Assembly (NCBI GenBank): GCA_902761955.1
Contig: CACWMM010000054.1
Span: 1 to 10,301, forward strand
Source: Parafannyhessea sp902761955
Lineage (GTDB): Bacteria; Actinomycetota; Coriobacteriia; Coriobacteriales; Atopobiaceae
Length of the DNA stretch: 10,301 nucleotides
Reading direction: 5' to 3'
Shown: piece after piece, positions 5,873 through 10,301 of the stretch
Layout of the letters: each line of letters begins with the position of its first letter
Position numbering within the stretch: position 1 is the first letter of the stretch
Program-made: the position numbers and the translations under genes
Notes under the pieces: model-generated
What the model was told of the DNA's origin: nothing
The model's database searches: none
The model's input: the letters and a program-made list of their open reading frames with translations, nothing else

Positions 5873-5918
5873 GTCATCCTCCCGATGTGCCTATGACGTG
5901 CTGATGCCGAATGCCCAC

Positions 5919-5924
5919 ATTCTA
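5919..5924 (-). promoter_or_regulatory. Candidate -10 box of the lipoprotein gene
   Basis: Read on the minus strand, TAGAAT (five of six to TATAAT) lies 46 bases before the lipoprotein start codon. No good -35 box is found 16-18 bases upstream, so recognition may need an activator; a dyad at 5963-5976 lies further upstream. Confidence 0.4.
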
Positions 5925-5962
5925 CCCATTTGGGGCGGGTTGTGGCCGATGTGCCCGCGATG

Positions 5963-5976
5963 GTGACAAACGTCAC
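5963..5976. promoter_or_regulatory. Dyad GTGA-N6-TCAC upstream of the lipoprotein gene
   Basis: The 14-base dyad GTGACAAACGTCAC has the core symmetry of CRP/FNR-family operators. Its centre is about 57 bases upstream of the start site predicted from the TAGAAT -10 box, a plausible activator position. No regulator is identified. Confidence 0.3.
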
Positions 5977-5997
5977 GGGTGGCTGAACGAAACGTGA

Positions 5998-6029
5998 ACG
6001 GCCCGCCGCGTGTTGTCGCGACGGGCCGT
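5998..6029 (-). terminator. Terminator after the alpha/beta hydrolase gene
   Basis: ACGGCCCGCCGCG (5998-6010) and CGCGACGGGCCGT (6017-6029) form a 13-pair stem around six bases. The single mismatch (C/A on the plus strand) becomes a G-U pair in minus-strand RNA, so the hairpin fits minus-strand transcription better. The tail TCACGTTTCG is only moderately T-rich. Confidence 0.65.
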
Positions 6030-6078
6030 GGAAGGTGTTGCGCATGTGAAGTTGCGTGTGGGGCGTTGTGCGCGCCAG

Positions 6079-6888
6079 TTAGATGCGATGCTCCATCCAG
6101 GCGATGTAGTCCGCGATGACCTCGTCGCGGCACCACTCGTTCACGACCTCGTGGTAGCAGCTGCCGTAGATCTTCATCTGCTTGTCCGTGCTCGCGACGG
6201 CGGCAAACAGGTCGTAGGTGTCCTCGTAGGAGATGAGGCCGTCCTTCTCGCCGTGCGTGAGCAGCACGGGGTACGCGAACCTGCGCTTGTTGTCCGCAAA
6301 CCACGCGAGGCCATCCTTCAGGGCATATACCAGGCCAATCGCGAACGTCTTGCGGTTGAGGGGATCCCTTGCGTACCAGTCGCGAACCTCGTCGACGCTG
6401 CAGACGCCGCTGCCGAGCTCGTTGGGGAGCTGCGTGTGCGGGTCGACGCCCGCGGGCGTGCTGGCAAACATGCCCGCCTTGTCCTCCGTGAGGCCGCCGT
6501 TGCAGATGATGCCGCGGAGGTTCTTGTTGGGATACTTCACTCCGTAGAGCGCGACGCAGTAGCCGCCCATGCTGTGGCCGAAGAGGAACACGGGACGATC
6601 GGGGTTCTCGGCGATGGCGCGGTCGACCACGACGTTGGTGTCGTCCAGAATCTCATCCCAGCGGGAGTAGTACGCGCATTCGCCCTCGCTCTTGCCGTGG
6701 CCGCGGTGGTCGAAGCGGTACGTGCCGATGCCGGCCCCGTGCAGCTTCTGGGCCATGTAGTCGTAGCGGCCCTGGTGCTCGCACAGGCCGTGCACTATGA
6801 CGCATACGGCTTTGTCATCTGCGGTGACCTCTGGGTTATAGAAGAGCCGTGTGCCGTCGAACGAGGTGATGAACTGGTCCTCTGCCAT
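6079..6888 (-). CDS. Alpha/beta hydrolase, monoacylglycerol lipase-like (serine aminopeptidase S33 / Hydrolase_4)
   Basis: This 269-residue serine hydrolase probably cleaves acyl esters such as monoacylglycerols or lysophospholipids. The start is the ATG read at 6888, chosen because AAGGAGG lies just upstream; the frame continues 80 codons further but that part looks like random Arg/Pro-rich sequence. The order of motifs is complete: oxyanion-hole HGLCEH (33-38), FDHRGHGKSEG (59-69), typical of monoacylglycerol lipases, nucleophile elbow GHSMGG (Ser106), acid in HGEKDGLIS (Asp216) and base in SCYHEVVNE (His246). There is no signal peptide, so it acts in the cytoplasm or at the inner membrane face. 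The natural substrate is not readable. A candidate -10 box lies about 110 bases upstream. Confidence 0.9.
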   Translation of the reverse strand: MAEDQFITSFDGTRLFYNPEVTADDKAVCVIVHGLCEHQGRYDYMAQKLHGAGIGTYRFDHRGHGKSEGECAYYSRWDEILDDTNVVVDRAIAENPDRPVFLFGHSMGGYCVALYGVKYPNKNLRGIICNGGLTEDKAGMFASTPAGVDPHTQLPNELGSGVCSVDEVRDWYARDPLNRKTFAIGLVYALKDGLAWFADNKRRFAYPVLLTHGEKDGLISYEDTYDLFAAVASTDKQMKIYGSCYHEVVNEWCRDEVIADYIAWMEHRI

Positions 6889-6996
6889 GGGTGGCCTCCT
6901 TGTGGTCGCGTGCGAGGCTCGCGGGCGGAAGCGTCGTGCGCGCTGGGCGTCGGTGGCGTGCACGGCGACGCCGCCCGCGAGACCGTTGCACGTTTG

Positions 6997-7002
6997 ATTG
7001 TA
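6997..7002 (-). promoter_or_regulatory. Candidate -10 box of the alpha/beta hydrolase gene
   Basis: Read on the minus strand, TACAAT (five of six to TATAAT) lies about 108 bases before the start codon, implying a leader of about 100 bases. The -35 region (AAGAAC) matches poorly and overlaps one copy of the TTCTCGCC motif (7024-7031). Confidence 0.4.
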
Positions 7003-7201
7003 GGGGGATGGAGGGTGATGTTCTTCTCGCCTGGGGAAGCGGTCGAATTGGAGCGGCGTGCGGTTGGGCAGGGGAGGTGCGACGGAAGATATCTGACATA
7101 AAACGCTGAACTTGAAGATAAGACGCACCGTAAGGGAGAGACTGCCGATGAAGGAAGCGATGTGCGGAATAACGCCAGTTGCTTTAGGTTAAATTCATTT
7201 C

Positions 7202-7230
7202 TGGAACATGCGCGGCCCGTGGCTTAGGCT
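7202..7230 (+). promoter_or_regulatory. Candidate promoter giving a leaderless nuclease mRNA
   Basis: TGGAAC (7202-7207) and TAGGCT (7225-7230) are spaced 17 bases apart. TAGGCT ends six bases before ATG 7237, so transcription would begin at or next to the A of the start codon. No ribosome binding site is visible upstream of this ATG, as expected for a leaderless gene, a common arrangement in actinobacteria. Confidence 0.5.
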
Positions 7231-7236
7231 ATTGGC

Positions 7237-8226
7237 ATGACGATTCTATTTTCACATAACACGGCGCGTCGCTACTGGGAGTTTGTTGGGGTCTCTGGCA
7301 GGCGCGGGGTCGTGGCCGGTGACTCCGTGCTGAGGGAGGCGTCGGGAAGGAAGTCGGCGATCGAGCGGTGTGGAATCGACCTGCCTGGCGACGACGGGAG
7401 GGGACCGGAGTGGCTGGCGCGGCCGATTGATCTGATGGTGCCCACGGCGGGCAGTCGAAGCAAGGAGCCGTTCGTGAGCAACCACGTGTGCGCTGCCGAG
7501 CTCCCTCCCTCGAGCGTGAGCCGCATTGCGGAAGACGCGTACGTGACGAGTCCAGAGCTGACGTTCGTGAACCTGGGAAAGACGCTTGGCGTTCCCGCGC
7601 TGGCGGAGTATGCGATGGAGCTGTGCGGCAGATACGCGGTGACGCCATGGTGCGAGCGTGGCTTCGAGCCGAGGGCCCCGCTGTGCGACGCTCGCGGGCT
7701 CGAGGAGTTTGCGCGGGGATGCGGCGGCGTTCACGGGATGAGACGGGCGATCGAGGCGATGGGAATCGCGGGCGAGGGCTCGAGGTCTCCGGCGGAGACC
7801 ATGCTTTACCTGCTGCTCAGCATGCCGAGGGAGATGTTTGGGTACGGGTTGCCCAGGCCGCTGCTCAATCAGAGAATCGACCTGTCGCAAACGGCGCAGA
7901 CGCGGCTGCGCAAGGAGTATCTGCTAGTCGATCTTTTGTTTGCAGACGAGAAGCTGGTTGTCGAGTACGACAGCAGGGCGTTTCACAACGCGCCGGCCAA
8001 GCTGGACCGCGACGACGACCGCCGCGAGGTGCTCCAGGACATGGGCTACGAGGTCGTCGTCGTGCGTGCCGAGCGCCTGTCGAACTTTAGGAGGTTCGAC
8101 GACCTGGTTCGCTTCACCATTGGGAAGAGACTGGGGATCGAGGTTCCGCCCATGGACCCGAGGTTCGCGCGCGGGGTCCAGAACCTGCGCGAGGACCTTG
8201 CGTTGGCCTCGGGTGCGCGCAGCTAG
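7237..8226 (+). CDS. AbiEi-like / DUF559-type endonuclease-domain protein, 329 aa
   Basis: The protein begins ILFSHNTARRYW, like the start of AbiEi-type proteins of Coriobacteriia. Its middle (RIAEDAYVTSPELTF, about 96-110, then EYAMELCGRYAV) fits the same family. The C-terminal part is a Vsr/DUF559-like PD-(D/E)XK nuclease fold: SPAET with Glu187, VDLLF with Asp232, VVEYDS with Glu243 and Asp245, then a helix (KLDRDDDRREVLQDMGYEVV) and a final strand VVVVRAERL. All four acidic positions are present, so it may be an active nuclease. Proteins of this type are often multi-copy in Coriobacteriia and are annotated as endonuclease or type IV toxin-antitoxin AbiEi-like, but their role is not established. 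No AbiEii-like toxin partner is next to it. It appears leaderless and is followed by an inverted-repeat element. Confidence 0.75.
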   Translation: MTILFSHNTARRYWEFVGVSGRRGVVAGDSVLREASGRKSAIERCGIDLPGDDGRGPEWLARPIDLMVPTAGSRSKEPFVSNHVCAAELPPSSVSRIAEDAYVTSPELTFVNLGKTLGVPALAEYAMELCGRYAVTPWCERGFEPRAPLCDARGLEEFARGCGGVHGMRRAIEAMGIAGEGSRSPAETMLYLLLSMPREMFGYGLPRPLLNQRIDLSQTAQTRLRKEYLLVDLLFADEKLVVEYDSRAFHNAPAKLDRDDDRREVLQDMGYEVVVVRAERLSNFRRFDDLVRFTIGKRLGIEVPPMDPRFARGVQNLREDLALASGARS

Positions 8227-8304
8227 GGCATTCCCGGTTGCGTGCTGGTTGAGACGGGGCGAGTTGGGGGCGTTTGTCGTGGGAGTCTGCGTGATCGTTT
8301 GGTG

Positions 8305-8406
8305 CCCAAAATCGCAGAACGCGATATGCGATTCGTGTCAGAGGTAGCCCAACTGCGGTTTTCTTGGTGTGGTGGCGTTCGCAGAACGCGTTCTGCGATT
8401 TTTGGG
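8305..8406. repeat. 102-bp element with inverted-repeat ends (possible REP/MITE-like element)
   Basis: The left end CCCAAAATCGCAGAACGCG (8305-8323) is the reverse complement of the right end CGCGTTCTGCGATTTTTGGG (8387-8406) except for one extra T. In addition each end holds its own 20-base palindrome: 8312-8331 (imperfect) and 8379-8398 (perfect, TCGCAGAACGCGTTCTGCGA). The two palindromes are direct repeats differing at two bases. The interior (about 60 bases) has no open frame of note. Such compact palindromic units between genes are typical of dispersed repeats; whether other copies exist in the genome cannot be seen here. Confidence 0.7.
8379..8403 (+). terminator. Terminator formed by the right palindrome of the 102-bp element
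   Basis: TCGCAGAA pairs with TTCTGCGA around CGCG, followed by TTTTT (8399-8403). It is the only terminator candidate between the nuclease gene and the amylase gene, so the repeat element may end transcription of the nuclease gene. Confidence 0.6.
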
Positions 8407-8487
8407 AGAGCGGCCGGGGTGGCGTGATGCCGGAGGGAGGGGTTGGGCGCGCCGCATTTGGGTATGAGGCCTACGGAGGCGGAGCTG

Positions 8488-10056
8488 ATGGACAACGGAA
8501 CCATGCTGCAGGGGTTCAGCTGGTACCTTCCGGCTGACGGTGCGCACTGGAGGCGCCTTGCGAAGAGCGCACAGCGCCTTGCGGACGAGGGAATCACGGC
8601 GGTGTGGCTGCCGCCCGCGTACAAGGGCCAGGCCGGCGGGTTCGACGTGGGCTACGGCGTGTACGACACGTACGACCTGGGCGAGTTTGACCAGAAGGGC
8701 ACCGTCGCCACCAAGTACGGAACGAAGGACGAGTATCTTGCGTGCATCCGGGCGCTGCAGGCCTCGGGCGTGCAGGCGCTGGGCGACGTGGTGCTGAACC
8801 AGCGCATGGGCGCGGACGCGACGGAGGACGTCGTCGCACGCGAGGTTGCCGCGGATGACCGCAACCGCGTGGTCGCGGGCCCGCACAAGATTCGTGCGTG
8901 GACCAGGTTCTGCTTTCCGGGCAGGCGCGGGAGGTACTCCACGTTCACGTGGGACTGGCGCTGCTTTCACGGCGTGGACTGGGACGACGCCACGCGCCGC
9001 GGCGGAATCTACCTGTTTGACGGCAAGAGCTGGGACGACGAGGTGGACCACGACGACAACGGCAACTACGACTACCTGATGGGCTGCGACGTGGACCTTT
9101 CGTACCAGCCCGTGTACGACGAGCTCGTGCGCTGGGGCAAGTGGTACCTGGACACGACGGGGCTCGACGGGTTCCGCTTCGACGCGCTCAAGCACATGGG
9201 CCGCGAGTTCTACCAGCGCTGGCTTCCCGCGATGCGCGACTACGCCGGGCGTGAGCTCTTCTCGGTGGGGGAATACTGGACGCCGCGCGTGGACGAGCTG
9301 GTGTCGTACATAAACGACATGCCGACGATGAGTCTGTTCGACGTGCCGCTTCACTATCACTTCTTTAGCGCGTCGTGCTCGAACGGGGACTTCGACCTGT
9401 CGAAGCTGCTCGATTGCACGCTGAGCACGTGGAACCCCGTGCGCGCGGTCACGTTTGTAGAGAACCACGACACGCAGCCGGGGCAGGCGCTGCAGTCCTT
9501 TGTGCTGCCGTGGTTCAAGCCGAGCGCGTACGCGTGCATCCTGCTTCGCGAGGCCGGCTACCCGTGCGTGTTCTATGGCGACCTGTACGGCATGCCAAAC
9601 GACGGCAACATCCCCGCGGTGGTGGAGCTACCACTTTTGATGGAGATCCGTCGGCGCTTTGCGTACGGGTGCCAGCGCGACTGGCTGGACGATCCGGACA
9701 CCATTGGCTGGACGCGCGAGGGCGAGCGCGGGCGCGAGGGCTCCGGTGTGGCCGTGGTGCTGACGGACCGCGCAGGCGGCACAAAGCGCATGCTGGTGGG
9801 CGAGGGGCACGCCGGCGAGCTGTGGCACTGCGTGATAGGGGAGGAGAAGGACGTTCGCATTGGGCCGGACGGCTGGGCGGAGTTTGGCTGCGGCGGCGGG
9901 CGGCTGTCCGTGTACCTGAGCGACGCGGCCGCCGGCGTGCTCGAGCACGACTGGGTGAACGCCATCCACACGCCGGACGCGGACCCGTACACGGACGACG
10001 ACCCGGTGCGGCGACTTGCACGCGGCGGTCTCGACGGCGAGGGCGTCGCGGGCTAG
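8488..10056 (+). CDS. Cytoplasmic alpha-amylase, GH13 (subfamily 5-like)
   Basis: This 522-residue enzyme hydrolyses alpha-1,4-glucan bonds in starch, glycogen or maltodextrin. ATG 8488 is chosen because GGAGG (8475-8479) lies eight bases upstream and the protein then begins MDNGTMLQGFSWYLP, as GH13_5 cytoplasmic amylases do; an upstream TTG at 8443 would add 15 residues without support. There is no signal peptide. Conserved regions: I, DVVLNQ (100-105); calcium-site CDVDL (200-204); II, GFRFDALKHM with nucleophile Asp232; III, VGEYW with acid/base Glu262; IV, FVENHDTQP with Asp328; then VFYGDLYG. Region I has Gln105 where most GH13 enzymes have His. A beta-rich domain C follows, ending in an Asp-rich tail (about 496-522). 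It likely acts on stored or imported glucans. It stands alone, without transport or regulator genes in view. Confidence 0.92.
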   Translation: MDNGTMLQGFSWYLPADGAHWRRLAKSAQRLADEGITAVWLPPAYKGQAGGFDVGYGVYDTYDLGEFDQKGTVATKYGTKDEYLACIRALQASGVQALGDVVLNQRMGADATEDVVAREVAADDRNRVVAGPHKIRAWTRFCFPGRRGRYSTFTWDWRCFHGVDWDDATRRGGIYLFDGKSWDDEVDHDDNGNYDYLMGCDVDLSYQPVYDELVRWGKWYLDTTGLDGFRFDALKHMGREFYQRWLPAMRDYAGRELFSVGEYWTPRVDELVSYINDMPTMSLFDVPLHYHFFSASCSNGDFDLSKLLDCTLSTWNPVRAVTFVENHDTQPGQALQSFVLPWFKPSAYACILLREAGYPCVFYGDLYGMPNDGNIPAVVELPLLMEIRRRFAYGCQRDWLDDPDTIGWTREGERGREGSGVAVVLTDRAGGTKRMLVGEGHAGELWHCVIGEEKDVRIGPDGWAEFGCGGGRLSVYLSDAAAGVLEHDWVNAIHTPDADPYTDDDPVRRLARGGLDGEGVAG

Positions 10057-10062
10057 CGCGCG

Positions 10063-10093
10063 GACGGCGCCGGCCCGTGCCGGCATTGCCGTC
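10063..10093. terminator. GC-rich hairpin between convergent genes
   Basis: GACGGC (10063-10068) and GCCGTC (10088-10093) enclose GCCGGC (10069-10074) paired with GCCGGC (10079-10084) around CCGT; ATT is bulged on the right side. The 12 pairs are all strong but no T-tract follows. It lies between the amylase stop and the stop of the next, convergent gene, so a termination or mRNA-end role is likely. Confidence 0.5.
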
Positions 10094-10131
10094 AAGCTCG
10101 TTGGCGCTGCCGGTATCCGGGCGAGAAGGGC

Positions 10132-10301
10132 CTAGAGACCCTGCAGCGCCAGCCACGCGTCCGCAACGATCTGCGCGTGGTCGAAGGCAAGGCCGTCGCC
10201 CTTGACGTCCTGCGCGCGCAGGCGGTGCGTGATGGGCTGCTCGCGCGCCGTGAACTCGCTCGTGAGCGTCGTGCCCTCGTGCGCGAGCGCAAGCGTCACA
10301 G
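10132..10301 (-). CDS. C-terminal end of an unrecognised protein (5' truncated)
   Basis: On the minus strand a frame open to the window edge ends at a TAG read from 10134 to 10132. The 55 visible residues have no internal stop and look like real protein: VTLALAHEGTTLTSEFTARE, followed by a HRLRAQDVKGDGLAFDHAQ segment and a final helix IVADAWLALQGL. I do not recognise the family. The composition (balanced, with Asp/Glu and Ala/Leu and GC-rich third positions) agrees with the neighbouring genes. It converges on the amylase gene and shares the hairpin at 10063-10093. Confidence 0.65.
   Translation of the reverse strand, partial: VTLALAHEGTTLTSEFTAREQPITHRLRAQDVKGDGLAFDHAQIVADAWLALQGL

Larger units (their letters stand above)
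6889..7236. other. Divergent intergenic region
   Basis: This gap separates two divergently read genes and holds the hydrolase ribosome binding site, a TACAAT -10 candidate (minus strand) and the leaderless promoter candidate of the nuclease gene. A possible 14-codon frame starts at ATG 7148 after AAGGGAGAG and ends at TAA 7190-7192; its peptide has no telling pattern. The right half (about 7085-7200) is less GC-rich than the surrounding genes. No other gene is seen. Confidence 0.5.

Noticed and set aside
6010..7101. 363-codon plus-strand frame opposite the alpha/beta hydrolase
   Set aside because: Ala/Val/Arg-rich with no motifs, opposite a gene with a complete catalytic triad and a strong ribosome binding site.
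7148..7192. 14-codon frame upstream of the nuclease gene as a leader peptide
   Set aside because: It has a fair ribosome binding site but no run of regulatory codons and no attenuator-like hairpin after it.
8338..9468. 376-codon minus-strand frame opposite the amylase
   Set aside because: Low-complexity Val/Arg/His sequence without a ribosome binding site, opposite a gene with all GH13 motifs.
1..10301. CRISPR array, tRNA or rRNA gene, insertion sequence, phage genes
   Set aside because: I saw no regularly spaced repeats, no cloverleaf with conserved T-loop, no rRNA segments and no transposase or integrase motifs.

Overview
The window is GC-rich, uses ATG, GTG and TTG starts with strong AGGAGG-type ribosome binding sites, and carries GC-rich hairpin terminators. 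Together with the protein families present (a long, cytoplasmic GH13 alpha-amylase, a two-part AbiEi-like/DUF559 nuclease starting with a FSHNTA-type sequence, a HIRAN protein, a TrpB2) this points to a high-GC actinobacterium, most likely a gut or oral member of the Coriobacteriia (Olsenella/Atopobium/Collinsella-like). That assignment comes from memory of the families and was not searched.

Layout. 1-199 is the C-terminal end of a HIRAN-domain protein. 200-531 has no convincing gene. 532-759 is a small orphan protein followed by a hairpin terminator. 966-1919 is a patatin-like phospholipase starting with TTG and ending in a strong terminator. 1920-2471 is a long, partly AT-rich gap whose right end holds a candidate promoter and a large imperfect palindrome. 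2472-2639 and 2642-3118 form a tight two-gene unit: an unrecognised 55-residue acidic protein and a YbaK/ProX-type aminoacyl-tRNA deacylase. 3119-3497 is a regulatory leader holding a perfect 12-bp hairpin, a 30-codon leader peptide with three consecutive Trp codons, and an intrinsic terminator with a mutually exclusive antiterminator pairing. 3498-4892 is trpB2, a TrpA-independent type of tryptophan synthase beta chain.

After a bidirectional terminator region come two minus-strand genes: a lipoprotein (5063-5872) and an alpha/beta hydrolase of the monoacylglycerol-lipase type (6079-6888), separated by a terminator. A divergent 348-bp gap leads to a probably leaderless AbiEi-like/DUF559 nuclease (7237-8226). 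Next is a 102-bp element with inverted-repeat ends whose right end doubles as a terminator, then a cytoplasmic GH13 alpha-amylase (8488-10056). The window ends in the C-terminus of an unrecognised minus-strand gene.

The most interesting part is the trpB2 leader. The stalled-ribosome logic of tryptophan attenuation can be read directly in the sequence, and it links a stand-alone trpB2, with no other trp genes in view, to tryptophan supply. The genes otherwise look like separate housekeeping or accessory units rather than one system.
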